Below, piece by piece: positions 48,751-59,712 of a stretch of 64,000 bases of DNA. The stretch lies in NCBI RefSeq assembly GCF_001038205.1, contig NZ_JWIZ01000023.1:1-64000 (forward strand). The letters are read 5' to 3'. Each line of letters begins with the position of its first letter. Position 1 is the first letter of the stretch. This DNA is from Muribacter muris (GTDB lineage: Bacteria; Pseudomonadota; Gammaproteobacteria; Enterobacterales; Pasteurellaceae). The position numbers and the translations under genes are program-made. The notes under the pieces were generated by a model. That model made no database searches, had not been told where the DNA came from, and saw nothing but the letters and a program-made list of their open reading frames with translations.

Positions 48751-50754
48751 GGCACTTTTTAGCTCGGCAATTTTATCCCTCACCGCTGCCGCTTTTTCAA
48801 ACTCAAGATTTTGGGCGAATTCTCGCATTTGCTGTTCGAGGGTTTTAAGCTCTTTTTCAAGTGCTTTGCGGGATTTTGGTTTGCTGTCATTTGCAAAATT
48901 ATCGCTGTTTTTGACCGCTTGTTTGCTGCGTTTCGGCTTATCCGTTTGCCCGATATCCAGCAACTCGCCCACTTTTTTGTTGAGTGCTTGCGGAGTAATA
49001 CCGTGTTCTGCGTTATATTTTTGTTGTTTTTCTCGGCGGCGTTCGGTCTCTTGGATCGCTTTTTGCATTGAATTGGTGATGCGATCGGCATAGAGTATCG
49101 CTTTGCCGTTCAGATTACGCGCCGCCCGCCCGATAGTTTGAATTAGCGAGCGTTCCGAACGTAAAAAGCCCTCTTTATCGGCATCTAAAATCGCGACAAG
49201 GGACACTTCCGGCATATCCAGTCCTTCCCGCAATAAGTTGATCCCGACCAATACATCAAACATTCCCATTCGTAAATCGTGGATAATTTCGACCCGCTCG
49301 ACTGTGTCAATATCACTGTGCAGATAACGCACTCGCACGCCGTGTTCGTCCAGATAATCGGTCAGATCTTCCGCCATTTTTTTGGTAAGTGTCGTTACCA
49401 GTACCCGTTCCTCAACGGCGACCCGTTTATGAATTTCTGACAGTAAATCATCGATTTGGGTGGCTACCGGTCGCACTTCCAAAATCGGATCGAGCAAGCC
49501 GGTCGGGCGTACCACCTGATCGACTACTTCGGGATTTTTTTCCAACTCATAAGCCCCCGGGGTGGCGGACACATAAATTGTTTGCGGAGAAAGACGTTCA
49601 AACTCTTCAAATCGTAGCGGGCGGTTATCCAACGCAGACGGCAGGCGGAAACCGTATTGCACCAGCGTTTCTTTTCTGGCTCGGTCGCCCCGATACATTC
49701 CGCCGATTTGCGGCACGGTAACGTGGGATTCGTCAATAATCAGCAAGCCATCACTCGGCATATAATCAAACAAGGTCGGGGGCGGATCGCCCGCTTTTCG
49801 TCCCGATAAATAGCGGGAGTAGTTTTCAATGCCGGAGCAATAACCGAGTTCGTTCATCATTTCAATATCAAATTGCGTACGCTGTGCAATACGTTGTTCT
49901 TCAAGCAATTTATTTTCTTGAATGAAGTAATGACGGCGTTCGGCAAGCTCGGTTTTGATCTGCTCGATCGCCTCTAAAATTCGCTCCCGTGGGGTAACGT
50001 AGTGGGTTTTCGGGTAAATGGTGTAGCGTGGCACTTTACCTAAGCTATGCCCTGTGAGCGGGTCAAACAATGAGAGATTTTCAATCTCGTCATCAAAAAG
50101 TTCTACCCGTAACGCCACTTCGTCCGATTCGGCGGGGAATATATCGATCACCTCGCCTCGTACTCGGAACGTTGAGCGCTGAAAGGCTTGATCGTTACGG
50201 GTATATTGCAACTCCGCCAAACGAGCCAAAATCGTGCGTTGGTCAATCATTGCTCCCACTTGCAAATGCAACATCATTTGCATATAGGCATCGACATCTC
50301 CCAAACCGTAAATCGCCGAGACAGATGCCACAACAATTGTATCTCGCCGCTCAAGAAAGGATTTGGTCGCTGAAAGCCGCATTTGTTCGATTTGTTCGTT
50401 AATGGAGGCATCTTTCTCAATGAAAGTATCGCTACTCGGCACATAGGCTTCCGGCTGATAATAGTCGTAGTAAGAGACGAAATATTCCACTGCATTTTCA
50501 GGGAAAAAGGCTTTCATTTCCGCATAAAGCTGGGCGGCAAGGGTTTTATTCGGTGCAAGCAACATCGCCGGACGGTTAAGTATGGCAATCACATTGGCTA
50601 TGGTGAAGGTTTTGCCCGACCCCGTTACGCCCAATAGCGTTTGGTGGGCCAATCCGTCATTCAATCCTTCGACTAATTTAGCAATTGCTGTCGGCTGATC
50701 GCCCGATGGCTTAAAGGGAGAATGTAAAATAAAAGGCTTACCTTGCTTGCTCAT
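48733..50754 (-). CDS. uvrB: UvrABC system protein B
   Basis: Damage-verifying helicase-like subunit of nucleotide excision repair. 673 residues: Walker [15 protein letters not shown], the beta-hairpin [12 protein letters not shown] that inserts into DNA, helicase motifs ([31 protein letters not shown]) and a C-terminal UVR motif ([24 protein letters not shown]) that binds UvrC. AAGGAG precedes the ATG. No clear terminator was found after the stop codon. Confidence 0.97.
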   Translation of the reverse strand: MSKQGKPFILHSPFKPSGDQPTAIAKLVEGLNDGLAHQTLLGVTGSGKTFTIANVIAILNRPAMLLAPNKTLAAQLYAEMKAFFPENAVEYFVSYYDYYQPEAYVPSSDTFIEKDASINEQIEQMRLSATKSFLERRDTIVVASVSAIYGLGDVDAYMQMMLHLQVGAMIDQRTILARLAELQYTRNDQAFQRSTFRVRGEVIDIFPAESDEVALRVELFDDEIENLSLFDPLTGHSLGKVPRYTIYPKTHYVTPRERILEAIEQIKTELAERRHYFIQENKLLEEQRIAQRTQFDIEMMNELGYCSGIENYSRYLSGRKAGDPPPTLFDYMPSDGLLIIDESHVTVPQIGGMYRGDRARKETLVQYGFRLPSALDNRPLRFEEFERLSPQTIYVSATPGAYELEKNPEVVDQVVRPTGLLDPILEVRPVATQIDDLLSEIHKRVAVEERVLVTTLTKKMAEDLTDYLDEHGVRVRYLHSDIDTVERVEIIHDLRMGMFDVLVGINLLREGLDMPEVSLVAILDADKEGFLRSERSLIQTIGRAARNLNGKAILYADRITNSMQKAIQETERRREKQQKYNAEHGITPQALNKKVGELLDIGQTDKPKRSKQAVKNSDNFANDSKPKSRKALEKELKTLEQQMREFAQNLEFEKAAAVRDKIAELKSALLIME

Positions 50755-50870
50755 AAAAACTCCTTTGCAAAATGGGCTGCTATTCTAACATAGGCAAGCG
50801 GTCGGTTCGGTAGGATTTTTTGCACACATCGAAATCTCTGCGATTACCTGCATAAATGATCAATAAGTTA

Positions 50871-50899
50871 TTGATGTATGTCGTGTTTAAAACTACAAT
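50871..50899 (+). promoter_or_regulatory. Sigma-70 promoter of higBA
   Basis: TTGATG (50871-50876) and TACAAT (50894-50899) are separated by 17 bases and end 30 bases before higB. The short palindrome TAAG-N4-CTTA (50913-50924) between promoter and start may be part of an operator for HigA. Confidence 0.65.
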
Positions 50900-50928
50900 G
50901 CTATTCGTTTATTAAGACGACTTAGCCT

Positions 50929-51207
50929 ATGATACTGTCATTCAAACATAAAGGGCTGGAAAAATTCTATAAAACGGGTTCAACTGCCGGCATTATTGTT
51001 GCACATTCTGCTAAACTTAAACGGATTTTGGCACGTTTAAATAGTAGTAAAACTGCCCAAGATATGAACATTCCCGGTTGGAACTTACACCCGTTAAGCG
51101 GCAATCTTGTCAATCATTGGAGTGTAAAAGTGAACGGGAATTGGCGTATAACCTTTAAGTTAGAGAACGGGCACGCAGAGATTGTTGACTATCAAGATTA
51201 TCATTAG
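50929..51207 (+). CDS. higB: HigB-type toxin of the RelE superfamily
   Basis: 92-residue ribosome-dependent mRNA interferase candidate. The sequence has the HigB/RelE pattern: an N-terminal SFKHKGLEKFYKTGS, LHPLSGNLVNHWSVKVNGNWRITFKLENG and the terminal IVDYQDYH. Toxin-first order followed 8 bases later by a HigA-type antitoxin is typical of higBA. ATG 50929 has a weak ribosome-binding region, also common for toxins. Confidence 0.9.
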   Translation: MILSFKHKGLEKFYKTGSTAGIIVAHSAKLKRILARLNSSKTAQDMNIPGWNLHPLSGNLVNHWSVKVNGNWRITFKLENGHAEIVDYQDYH

Positions 51208-51215
51208 GAGTTTTT

Positions 51216-51509
51216 ATGCAAATGTATAACCCGCCACATCCGGCAGAAATTATTCGAGATGATATTTTACCTGCGTTGGGTTTAACCGTTACTCAAGCCG
51301 CCAAACAGCTAGGCGTTAATCGTGTAACGCTTTCCCGCCTTATAAACGGTAAATCCGCTATTAGTGCCGATATGGCGTTACGTTTACACGCTTGGCTAGG
51401 CGAAAACAGTCCAAGCCCTGAAAGTTGGCTACATCAACAAGCCGACTATGATTTATGGCAGGCATCGCAAAAAGCCCGCTTTTCCGTATCACCTGTCTTT
51501 GCATCATAA
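51216..51509 (+). CDS. higA: HigA-type antitoxin, XRE-family regulator
   Basis: 97 residues with a helix-turn-helix at about 23-60 (TVTQAAKQLGVNRVTLSRLINGKSAISADMALRL) preceded by the HigA N-terminus NPPHPAEIIRDDILPALGL. It neutralises HigB and represses the shared promoter. AGGAG lies just upstream, a stronger signal than that of the toxin, which fits excess antitoxin synthesis. A bidirectional terminator follows at 51528. Confidence 0.92.
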   Translation: MQMYNPPHPAEIIRDDILPALGLTVTQAAKQLGVNRVTLSRLINGKSAISADMALRLHAWLGENSPSPESWLHQQADYDLWQASQKARFSVSPVFAS

Positions 51510-51527
51510 TTGGCAGATTGACTAGAA

Positions 51528-51552
51528 AAATAGGCACGCAGTGTGCCTATTT
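51528..51552. terminator. Bidirectional terminator after higA
   Basis: AAATAGGCAC (51528-51537) pairs with GTGCCTATTT (51543-51552), loop GCAGT. Confidence 0.8.
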
Positions 51553-51560
51553 GTTGATTA

Positions 51561-52073
51561 TTAAGGTTGGTTGTTCGGTTGTGGCTCGTGGTTTTGTTCA
51601 ACAGGGTTGAGTGTCGGTTCAATCCGTGGCTTTGGTGGTTCGCTCTCTGTCGTTTTTGCTGATTTTGAACAACGCACCACAACGGCGAAAAAGAATAGCC
51701 CGAAAAACAAATCGCCCACGCCGTAAAATTGGAAAAAGGTCGCCAGTTGCGGTTTACTGCTTGCCAGTTCCTGAATTACCGCGCTGTTTTCCAGATACCA
51801 CAATCCCCAAGTTACCGCATAGACCATTTTTTCGATGAAGAAAACGAAAATCAGCTTCGGCACTTTATAAAATGAAAAGGACACCGCTAAATACGCCAGC
51901 CCCCATAACACAATATTCCCTTGCCCAAGCCAAGAAAAGACAACAGGGTCAATCGTGGCAATGGTTTGGTCAAAGAAAAATTGGGTCGGATAGAGAATGC
52001 CGATCAAGTTGTATAACCCTGCCAGTATAAAAAAGAAAGCGATAACATTATCAAAAAAAGGACGTTTTTTCAT
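51561..52073 (-). CDS. Membrane protein of unknown function
   Basis: 170 residues with four predicted membrane helices (about 8-26, 44-66, 69-92 and 113-133) and a Pro/Glu/Asn-rich cytoplasmic tail of about 35 residues (EPPKPRIEPTLNPVEQNHEPQPNNQ). AAGGAA precedes the ATG. I do not recognise the family. It converges with higBA across a shared terminator and lies downstream of maeB's terminator on the other side, so it is probably monocistronic. Confidence 0.75.
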   Translation of the reverse strand: MKKRPFFDNVIAFFFILAGLYNLIGILYPTQFFFDQTIATIDPVVFSWLGQGNIVLWGLAYLAVSFSFYKVPKLIFVFFIEKMVYAVTWGLWYLENSAVIQELASSKPQLATFFQFYGVGDLFFGLFFFAVVVRCSKSAKTTESEPPKPRIEPTLNPVEQNHEPQPNNQP

Positions 52074-52181
52074 ACTAAATTTCCTTAAAACAGAAAAGGT
52101 AGGCTATTCTAGCATTTCATTTCGGCTTGGGCTATGCGGTGTTTTTGCAAAAAACGGTAGTAAACCCACCGCTTGTAAAAT

Positions 52182-52208
52182 AAAAATCCCCCATTACTGA
52201 GGGGGATT
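52182..52208 (-). terminator. Rho-independent terminator of maeB
   Basis: AATCCCCC (52185-52192) pairs with GGGGGATT (52201-52208); on the reverse strand Ts follow (complement of 52182-52186). An exact uptake signal lies just beyond, at 52168-52176. Confidence 0.8.
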
Positions 52209-52216
52209 GGCTGTGA

Positions 52217-54496
52217 TTAGGCTTTTCTTTGTGCCTTGACAGCAGCAAAGGCAACCATATTGATAATGCGGCGGACGGAAGAGACCGGATTGAGAATATG
52301 TGCCGATTTTTTCATTCCCATTAAAATCGGGCCGACCGTAATTGCCGTGGTGGTCGCACGCAATAAGTTATAGCTGATCCGCGCCGCTTCCATATTCGGC
52401 ATTACCAATAAATTGGCTGAACCTTTCAGCGGGCTGTCCGGCATATAATCGCGGCGAAGTTTTTCCGATAATGCCAAATCGCCGTGCATTTCACCGTCAA
52501 TCATTAAATACGGATCACGTTGCTGCACCAATTCTAACACTTGACGCATTTTCGGCGCACCTAACGCATTTGAACCGCCATAGTTGGAGTGTGAAAGCAA
52601 CGCCACCGCAGGCTCAATGCCGAAGCGTTTCATCTCTTCCGCCGCCATTAAGGTGATTTCCGCCAACTCTTCAGCACTTGGATCGGCGTTCACATAGGTA
52701 TCTGTCATAAACACATTACCCATTGGTAAGACCAAACTATTCAATGCTGCCGGCACTTTTACCTCTTCTCTTACGCCGATAATATCTTTAATCGCTTCTA
52801 AATGGCGGCTATAAGTACCGAACAGCCCGCAGACCAATCCGTCCGCATAGCCCATTTCCACTAACAGGGCGGCAATCACCGTTGTATTTGAAATGGCAAC
52901 CCGTTTGGCAATCGCTTCACTGATACCTTTACGTTTCATCAGATCGTAATAACGTTTCCATAAGGTTTCATAATGTGGATTTTGTTCATTATCCACCACT
53001 TCAATATCTTGCCCGAGGGTTAAATGTAGCCCCAATTTTTTAATTTTGGCTTCAATAATTGCGGTTCTGCCGACCAAAATCGGCGCAGCCAGCCCCATTG
53101 AAACAATTTCTTGAGTGGCGTGTAAGACTTTATCCTCTTCCCCTTCCGCCAATACGATCCGTTTTTTATCCGCTTTCGCTTGGGTGAAGATCGGCTTCAT
53201 AAACAGGTTACTTTTATATACAAATTGGGTGAGTTTTTCGTGGTAGGCTTCCCAATCTGTGATTGGACGGGTTGCCACCCCCGACTCCATCGCCGCTTTC
53301 GCAACCGCCGGTGCAATCCGTACGATTAAACGTGGATCGAACGGACGTGGAATAATGTAATCCGCTCCAAATGTGGTGCCTTCGCCGCCATAAGCTGAGG
53401 TAACCACATCACTTTGCTCGGCAAGGGCGAGATCCGCAATGGCATAAACCGCCGCCCGTTTCATTTCTTCATTGATTGCCGTTGCTCCCACATCTAATGC
53501 ACCACGGAAAATAAACGGGAAGCACAAAACGTTGTTGACTTGGTTCGGGTAGTCGGAACGACCGGTACACACAATCGCATCGGGACGTGCCGCTTTCGCT
53601 TCCGGCGGGGTGATTTCAGGGTTTGGGTTTGCCAACGCTAAAATAATCGGGTGTGCCGCCATTGTTCTCACCATATCCTGCGTTAATGCACCGGCAGCGG
53701 AACAGCCGAGGAAAATATCTGCATTCGGCATTGCATCGCCAAGGGTACGCCAGCCGTTATCCTCAATAGCGTACAGTTTTTTGGTGTCGTCCATTCGATC
53801 ATCACGATCTTTGAAGATCACCCCTTTGGAATCGCACATCACAATATTTTCCCGTTTCATTCCAAGCGAAACCAATAAGTTCAAACAGGCAATGGAAGCC
53901 GCGCCCGCCCCTGATGCCACAAGGCGTACGTCTTCGATTTTTTTGCCAACAATACGCAAAGCGTTGATAACCGCTGCCGCACTGATAATCGCCGTGCCGT
54001 GTTGATCATCGTGAAAGACCGGAATATTCATCCGTTCACGCAATTTTTGCTCAATATAAAAACACTCCGGCGCTTTAATATCTTCAAGGTTAATCCCGCC
54101 AAATGTCGGCTCTAAAGCGGCAATAATTTCTACCAGTTTTTCCGGATCACGCTCATTGATTTCAATATCAAAGACATCAATGCCGGCGAATTTTTTAAAC
54201 AACACCCCCTTCCCTTCCATTACCGGTTTACCGGCTAATGCGCCGATATTGCCTAATCCCAACACGGCAGTACCGTTAGAAATCACCGCCACCAAATTAC
54301 CTTTTGCGGTATATTTATAGGCTGCTGCCGGATCTTTTTCAATTTCTAAACAAGGTTCGGCAACCCCGGGGGAATAGGCAAGGGCAAGATCTCGTTGGGT
54401 GGTGAGTGATTTTGTCGGGGCAACTTCAATTTTTCCCGGAATTGGAAATTGGTGAAAATCAAGTGCGGCTTGGCGTAATTGCGCTTTATCGTCCAT
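52217..54496 (-). CDS. maeB: NADP-dependent malic enzyme (malate dehydrogenase, decarboxylating)
   Basis: Oxidatively decarboxylates malate to pyruvate, making NADPH. 759 residues in two parts: a malic-enzyme half (about 1-425, with [38 protein letters not shown] and [16 protein letters not shown] for NADP) and a C-terminal PTA_PTB domain (about 430-755, [17 protein letters not shown] ... [16 protein letters not shown]) homologous to the catalytic half of Pta at 36176-38311. In MaeB that domain is thought to be regulatory, sensing acetyl-CoA. AAGGA precedes the ATG. Confidence 0.96.
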   Translation of the reverse strand: MDDKAQLRQAALDFHQFPIPGKIEVAPTKSLTTQRDLALAYSPGVAEPCLEIEKDPAAAYKYTAKGNLVAVISNGTAVLGLGNIGALAGKPVMEGKGVLFKKFAGIDVFDIEINERDPEKLVEIIAALEPTFGGINLEDIKAPECFYIEQKLRERMNIPVFHDDQHGTAIISAAAVINALRIVGKKIEDVRLVASGAGAASIACLNLLVSLGMKRENIVMCDSKGVIFKDRDDRMDDTKKLYAIEDNGWRTLGDAMPNADIFLGCSAAGALTQDMVRTMAAHPIILALANPNPEITPPEAKAARPDAIVCTGRSDYPNQVNNVLCFPFIFRGALDVGATAINEEMKRAAVYAIADLALAEQSDVVTSAYGGEGTTFGADYIIPRPFDPRLIVRIAPAVAKAAMESGVATRPITDWEAYHEKLTQFVYKSNLFMKPIFTQAKADKKRIVLAEGEEDKVLHATQEIVSMGLAAPILVGRTAIIEAKIKKLGLHLTLGQDIEVVDNEQNPHYETLWKRYYDLMKRKGISEAIAKRVAISNTTVIAALLVEMGYADGLVCGLFGTYSRHLEAIKDIIGVREEVKVPAALNSLVLPMGNVFMTDTYVNADPSAEELAEITLMAAEEMKRFGIEPAVALLSHSNYGGSNALGAPKMRQVLELVQQRDPYLMIDGEMHGDLALSEKLRRDYMPDSPLKGSANLLVMPNMEAARISYNLLRATTTAITVGPILMGMKKSAHILNPVSSVRRIINMVAFAAVKAQRKA

Positions 54497-54678
54497 TGGA
54501 AAGTCCTTCTATATCGCGATGAGAAATAATTAATATCCCCTTTTGCAAGCGGTCAGATTAAGTGCAACCTTTGCAAAAGCGGTGATAACAAATGGTGTCA
54601 ATATTTTACTGTAAATGTTAAGAAAGATATGTGACATAGTTCTAAATTTTGATGAATATTTGATATGCCGAGCTTTTT

Positions 54679-55872
54679 CTAGGCAAATATCCCCCAGCCA
54701 ATGCCACCGCAAACAGCGACAATCAACCAAGGCGGTAGCTTTTGCACACTTAACATAAAGAATGCAACCAGTGTAAGTGCAAAATCCTGAGGGGCTTTCA
54801 CCGTCGTTAGCCAGATTGGTTGATAAAGCACGGCAAGTAATAACCCGACAACTGCCGCATTCACCCCCAACAATGCCGCCTGTATTCTGATATTCTGACG
54901 TAATCGCTGCCAAAAAGGCAAGACACCGAATACTAGCAAAAACGAGGGAAGAAAAATCCCGAAAAGCGCAATCATACCGGCGAATGTGCCGTCAATGCTT
55001 GTACCGAGAAATGCCGCAAAGGTAAACAGCGGTCCCGGCACTGCCTGTGCCACGCTATATCCCGCTAAAAAAGTCTGGTGATCAATGACTCCTTTGGCAA
55101 CCGTTTCAGCCTGTAATAACGGCAAAACAGTATGCCCGCCGCCAAACACTAACGATCCGCTGCGGAAAAAGAGGTCAAACTGCGTAAGATACGCATTAGG
55201 CAATAGGATTGACAGCAATGGTAAACCGATCAGTAAGATGAAAAATAAGATTAACCAACAAAAAGCGACTCGATTGCTATTAGCGGATACATTGCGGTGT
55301 TCCGTGTTTATATGCGGTTGAAAACAGCAAAAACCGATCACAGCAGCCACACTTATCGCCCCGATTTGCCCCAACACTGACGGTACAAACAGCGCACCAC
55401 AGGCAGCAGCCAGCATAATCGCTATGCGTGATCTATCCGGACAGAGCTTTTTGCCCATTTCCCATACTGCCTGAGCCACAACAGCGACAGCAGCAAGTTT
55501 TAACCCCTGTAACATACCGATGGGCAATGTATTCCCATAGGCAATAATGCCCTGCGCTAAGCACATCAACATCACGGCAGAAGGTAGCGTAAAGCCCGCC
55601 CAAGCCGCTAATGCCCCCAAATAGCCGGCACGTGATAACCCTAATGCAATACCAACTTGGCTACTCGCCGGCCCGGGTAAAAATTGGCAAAGTGCAACTA
55701 AATCGGCATATTCCTGCTCTGCCAACCATTTTCGTCGCACAACAAATTCATTATGAAAGTAGCCTAAATGGGCAATCGGCCCACCAAACGAGGTGCAACC
55801 CAATTTTAAAAATATCCAGAAAATAGCTAAAGCCGAGTCCGCACGATCTAAATTTATCTCTTTATCTACCAT
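54679..55872 (-). CDS. chrA: ChrA-family chromate transporter
   Basis: 397-residue inner-membrane protein made of two homologous CHR halves: the first has GCTSFGGPIAHLGYF and CQFLPGPASSQVGIALG, the second GSLVFGGGHTVLPLLQ and AQAVPGPLFTFAAFLG. About ten hydrophobic helices. The family includes chromate efflux pumps, but many members have unknown natural substrates (sulfate-like oxyanions are a guess). GAGGG precedes the ATG. It is divergent from ilvI across a 307-base AT-rich region. A gap of 182 bases downstream, before maeB, holds only an uptake-signal variant near 54545. Confidence 0.9.
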   Translation of the reverse strand: MVDKEINLDRADSALAIFWIFLKLGCTSFGGPIAHLGYFHNEFVVRRKWLAEQEYADLVALCQFLPGPASSQVGIALGLSRAGYLGALAAWAGFTLPSAVMLMCLAQGIIAYGNTLPIGMLQGLKLAAVAVVAQAVWEMGKKLCPDRSRIAIMLAAACGALFVPSVLGQIGAISVAAVIGFCCFQPHINTEHRNVSANSNRVAFCWLILFFILLIGLPLLSILLPNAYLTQFDLFFRSGSLVFGGGHTVLPLLQAETVAKGVIDHQTFLAGYSVAQAVPGPLFTFAAFLGTSIDGTFAGMIALFGIFLPSFLLVFGVLPFWQRLRQNIRIQAALLGVNAAVVGLLLAVLYQPIWLTTVKAPQDFALTLVAFFMLSVQKLPPWLIVAVCGGIGWGIFA

Positions 55873-56179
55873 TTTATTCCCTCATTTTCTGCATAATGGC
55901 GTTTTATTATACGATATAGGCTAACAAAAACGTGATATATTTCACAAAATCATAACATTTTAAAAATGATTTAATGTTTCAAAAAATATAAGAAAATATA
56001 GATTAAGTGCGATAGTTAGCCTTTTTTTACTTTATAAAAAACTAAAATTTTATGAAATGTTAGTTTATTTATCTAAATTTATCACAATTTAGGCTTGAAA
56101 TAGTGCTAGACAAGCCCCTAAATTTTCTTCACAATCCAAAGCACTTTATCAATCCGTTTCTTTTGAGTTGGAGGAGAAA
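55873..56179. other. AT-rich divergent regulatory region of chrA and ilvI
   Basis: No gene. This 307-base stretch is far more AT-rich than its flanks and carries several A/T tracts, reminiscent of the Lrp-controlled ilvIH upstream region of E. coli. A near-perfect CRP-like site lies at 55931-55946. A TTGAAA at 56095-56100 could be a -35 for ilvI, though the -10 is poor. No leader peptide of the ilvG attenuator type was seen. Confidence 0.5.
55931..55946. promoter_or_regulatory. Candidate CRP-binding site
   Basis: CGTGA-TATATT-TCACA matches the CRP consensus TGTGA-N6-TCACA at nine of ten specific positions. It lies 59 bases upstream of the chrA start and 234 bases upstream of ilvI, so chrA is the likelier target. 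Confidence 0.5.
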
Positions 56180-57901
56180 ATGAAAAAACTTTCAGGGGCA
56201 GAAATGATTGTTCACTCCCTGCGTGATGAGGGGGTGGAATATGTTTTCGGCTATCCGGGCGGTTCGGTGTTGGATATTTACGATGCAATTCACACCCACG
56301 GCGGCATTAAACACGTTTTGGTTCGCCACGAGCAAGGTGCGGTACATATGGCAGACGGCTACGCCCGTGCTACCGGCAAAGTCGGCTGCGTATTAGTTAC
56401 CTCCGGGCCGGGAGCAACCAATGCGATCACAGGGATCGCCACCGCCTATTCCGATTCCATTCCGTTAGTCATCTTTTCGGGGCAAGTTCCTTCAGGCTTG
56501 ATCGGTTCTGATGCTTTCCAAGAGTGCGATATGGTCGGCATTTCCCGTCCGGTTGTTAAGCATAGCTTCTTGGTAAAACGGGCGGAAGATATTCCGGCAA
56601 TCGTGAAAAAAGCCTTTTATATCGCCGCAACAGGACGACCGGGGCCTGTTGTGATTGATGTGCCGAAAGATGTGGTTAATCCGGCGAACAAATTTAACTA
56701 TGAATACCCGAAAGAGATTTCCCTCCGCTCTTATAACCCGACTGTACAAGGACATAAAGGGCAAATCAAAAAAGCCTTAAAAGCCATAATGGTGGCAAAA
56801 AAGCCGATCTTATTTGTTGGCGGCGGTGTGATCAGTGCCGAAGCACATCAAGAAGTTACCGAATTTGCGCAAAAACTGAATTTGCCGGTAACCAGCTCGT
56901 TAATGGGCTTGGGGGCTTATCCTAGCACAGACAAGCAATTTTTGGGTATGCTCGGAATGCACGGCACATTTGAAGCAAACACTGCTATGCACGAAAGCGA
57001 TTTAATCCTCGGCATTGGCGTACGTTTTGATGATCGCACCACCAATAATTTGGCAAAATATTGCCCGAATGCGAAAGTGATTCACGTGGATATTGATCCC
57101 GCCTCTATCTCCAAAACCGTGCCGGCTTATATTCCGATTGTCGGCAGTGCCAAAAATGTGCTAGAGGAATTTTTAGCGCTACTTAGTGAAGAAAATGTTG
57201 CAAAAAATCAGGCGGATCTAAGCGCTTGGTGGCAGCAAATTACCCAATGGCGTGCCAAAAATTGTTTGGCTTACACACAAGGCGATGTTATTAAACCGCA
57301 AGAGGTGATCCGCACGATCTACAAATTAACCAACGGCGATGCCTATGTTGCGTCCGATGTCGGTCAGCACCAAATGTTTGCCGCTTTGCACTATCCTTTC
57401 GATCTCCCTCGCCGTTGGATCAACTCCGGCGGGCTTGGCACAATGGGCTTTGGCTTACCGGCAGCGATCGGGGTGAAATTTGCCCATCCTGACGCAACGG
57501 TGGTTTGCGTAACGGGCGATGGCAGTATTCAAATGAATATTCAAGAACTTTCGACCGCTAAACAATACGATACGCCGGTTGTCGTAGTGAATTTGAATAA
57601 CCGTTTCTTAGGAATGGTAAAACAGTGGCAGGATATTATTTATGCCGGTCGCCACTCCCAATCCTATATGAACTCGTTGCCGGATTTCGTTAAATTGGCG
57701 GAAGCATACGGACACGTTGGCATTCAAATCGACCACCCTGCCGAGCTTGAAAGCAAACTTGCCCAAGCCTTTGCGATTAAAGACAAATTAGTGTTTGTCG
57801 ATATTCGTGTGGACGAAACCGAACACGTTTACCCTATGCAAATTCGGGGTGAATCAATGAAAGATATGATGTTGAGCAAAACGGAGCGAACAGATGCGTA
57901 G
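56180..57901 (+). CDS. ilvI: Acetolactate synthase large subunit
   Basis: Catalytic TPP/FAD subunit of acetohydroxyacid synthase III, first common step of valine, leucine and isoleucine synthesis. From ATG 56180, preceded by GGAGGAG, the product has 573 residues: [19 protein letters not shown], the TPP glutamate in [16 protein letters not shown], and the Mg-TPP motif [10 protein letters not shown] ... VVNLNN. It overlaps ilvH by 8 bases, the usual coupling of the two subunits. Confidence 0.95.
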   Translation: MKKLSGAEMIVHSLRDEGVEYVFGYPGGSVLDIYDAIHTHGGIKHVLVRHEQGAVHMADGYARATGKVGCVLVTSGPGATNAITGIATAYSDSIPLVIFSGQVPSGLIGSDAFQECDMVGISRPVVKHSFLVKRAEDIPAIVKKAFYIAATGRPGPVVIDVPKDVVNPANKFNYEYPKEISLRSYNPTVQGHKGQIKKALKAIMVAKKPILFVGGGVISAEAHQEVTEFAQKLNLPVTSSLMGLGAYPSTDKQFLGMLGMHGTFEANTAMHESDLILGIGVRFDDRTTNNLAKYCPNAKVIHVDIDPASISKTVPAYIPIVGSAKNVLEEFLALLSEENVAKNQADLSAWWQQITQWRAKNCLAYTQGDVIKPQEVIRTIYKLTNGDAYVASDVGQHQMFAALHYPFDLPRRWINSGGLGTMGFGLPAAIGVKFAHPDATVVCVTGDGSIQMNIQELSTAKQYDTPVVVVNLNNRFLGMVKQWQDIIYAGRHSQSYMNSLPDFVKLAEAYGHVGIQIDHPAELESKLAQAFAIKDKLVFVDIRVDETEHVYPMQIRGESMKDMMLSKTERTDA

Positions 57902-58385
57902 AACATTATCGGTCTTATTAGAAAATGAATCGGGAGCGCTCTCCCGAGTTATCGGGCTTTTCTCCCAACGTGGTTTTAATATTGAAAGCCTTACCGTTGC
58001 CCCAACGGACGATCCGAGCCTATCGAGAATGACGCTTGTCGCTCAAGGGGACGAACAGGTTCTAGAACAGATTGAAAAGCAATTACATAAACTCATTGAC
58101 GTGTTTAAAGTAATCAATTTGAGTTATTGCGAACACGTTGAACGTGAAGTGTTGTTGCTCAAAGTGCGTGCGGTCGGCAGCTCGCGGGACGAAGTGAAAC
58201 GGATTGTAGATATTTTCCGTGGGCAGATTGTTGATATTACCCCGAAACAATACACCGTCCAACTGGCAGGGACGAGTGAAAAACTCAATGCCTTTATCGA
58301 GACGGTCAAAGCGGAAACCACTATCATCGAAATAGTGCGATCCGGCGTAATCAGCCTGTCCCGTGGCGAGAAAAACTGCCTATAA
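57894..58385 (+). CDS. ilvH: Acetolactate synthase small regulatory subunit
   Basis: 163-residue regulatory subunit. An N-terminal ACT domain ([36 protein letters not shown]) binds valine for feedback inhibition, and a C-terminal ferredoxin-like domain follows ([16 protein letters not shown]). The ATG at 57894 lies inside the end of ilvI. A bidirectional hairpin with folC follows. Confidence 0.95.
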   Translation: MRRTLSVLLENESGALSRVIGLFSQRGFNIESLTVAPTDDPSLSRMTLVAQGDEQVLEQIEKQLHKLIDVFKVINLSYCEHVEREVLLLKVRAVGSSRDEVKRIVDIFRGQIVDITPKQYTVQLAGTSEKLNAFIETVKAETTIIEIVRSGVISLSRGEKNCL

Positions 58386-58390
58386 ACAAA

Positions 58391-58414
58391 AAATCCCCGA
58401 TACATCGGGGATTT
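58391..58414. terminator. Bidirectional terminator between ilvH and folC
   Basis: AAATCCCCGA (58391-58400) pairs with TCGGGGATTT (58405-58414) around a 4-base loop, with A-rich flanks serving the reverse strand. Confidence 0.75.
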
Positions 58415-58416
58415 GA

Positions 58417-59712
58417 CTATCTTTCCAAATATAACAAAAAATCGGCAACCGTATGGAACGAGCCGAAAACAATCACTGTATCCTGCTCTCCCACCCGACC
58501 AAACAGCACTTGTGCTGCGGTAGCCATATCAGGATAGCCGACCGCTGTTGCTTGCGGCAATTTTGCCGTGAGCTTTGCCAATACTGCCTCACCGCTTTGC
58601 CCCCGAACACCGCTCAAACCGGCACAATGCCACTCGTCAATCCGTTTATCTAACGGCTCGACAATGCCCGACAAATCTTTATCGACCAGCACACTGAATA
58701 AAGCGTAAACCTTACCTTGCAAAGTCTGTGCCTGTAAACGCTCGGCTAAATAACGGGCGGCGTGCGGATTATGCCCCACATCAACAATCACCTGTGCAAG
58801 CGGTCGTTTCCCGCTGAATTTTGCAAAATCACGCTCGGTTAAGCGTTGAAAACGACCAACCATTTCCGTTGCAAAAACGGCTTCCTTTATGACCGCTTGA
58901 TCTACGGCAAAGGGTAACTGGGTCAATGCTGCCACGGCAGTCGCAACGTTAGGCGCAGGGATTTGCGGTAGCGGTAATTCAAAGTGATGTTGGGCAGATT
59001 GCCACTGCAAGCTGTCGGATAGTAGCGAAAATTGCCAATCTAGATCACGTTGAAAAACGTTACAATTTAACGATTTTGCGTATTCCAATACCGAATCGGG
59101 ACAATCCGGCTCGCCGATCACCACCGGAATATCAGGACGGAAAATACCGGCTTTTTCCCGCCCGATAGCCTCACGGTTATCGCCCAAAAATTCGATATGA
59201 TCAATATCAATCGAGGTGATGATTGCCAAACTCGGCTCAACAATATTAGTCGCATCTAACCGCCCGCCTAAGCCGACCTCTAAAATAACCACATCTAACT
59301 CGGCACGGCGGAAAATATCCAATGCCGCCAAAGTACCAAATTCAAAATAAGTGAGTGAGGCGGTTTTGTGCTGTTCAATATGGTGAAAGGTGCGTACCAA
59401 GATTTTATCGCTGACCATTTCCCCTTGAACCCGCACCCGCTCGTTGTAGTGTATTAAATGAGGCGAAGAATACACGCCGACCCGCTTTCCCGCTTTCAAC
59501 AATGCGGTTTCGAGCAATTTACAGGTTGAGCCTTTACCGTTTGTGCCGGCAACGGTAATCACATAAGGTGCAGGTTTTAATAAATCCAACTGTTCAGCGA
59601 CAAGGCGAATGCGTTCTAAGCCCATATCAATCGGTTTGAAGTGGCTTTTTTCTAAATAGGAAAGCCACGTTTCCAAAGAATCCGTGGCTTTTGGGGAGAT
59701 TAAAACGGACAT
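58417..59712 (-). CDS. folC: Dihydrofolate synthase / folylpolyglutamate synthase
   Basis: Adds glutamate to dihydropteroate and extends folate polyglutamate tails. 431 residues with the Mur-ligase-like P-loop TVAGTNGKGSTCKLLE, SSPHLIHYNERV, and LEVGLGGRLDATNIVEPS. Its ATG shares a base with the accD stop codon (TAATG), matching the accD-folC pair of E. coli. Confidence 0.95.
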   Translation of the reverse strand: MSVLISPKATDSLETWLSYLEKSHFKPIDMGLERIRLVAEQLDLLKPAPYVITVAGTNGKGSTCKLLETALLKAGKRVGVYSSPHLIHYNERVRVQGEMVSDKILVRTFHHIEQHKTASLTYFEFGTLAALDIFRRAELDVVILEVGLGGRLDATNIVEPSLAIITSIDIDHIEFLGDNREAIGREKAGIFRPDIPVVIGEPDCPDSVLEYAKSLNCNVFQRDLDWQFSLLSDSLQWQSAQHHFELPLPQIPAPNVATAVAALTQLPFAVDQAVIKEAVFATEMVGRFQRLTERDFAKFSGKRPLAQVIVDVGHNPHAARYLAERLQAQTLQGKVYALFSVLVDKDLSGIVEPLDKRIDEWHCAGLSGVRGQSGEAVLAKLTAKLPQATAVGYPDMATAAQVLFGRVGEQDTVIVFGSFHTVADFLLYLER

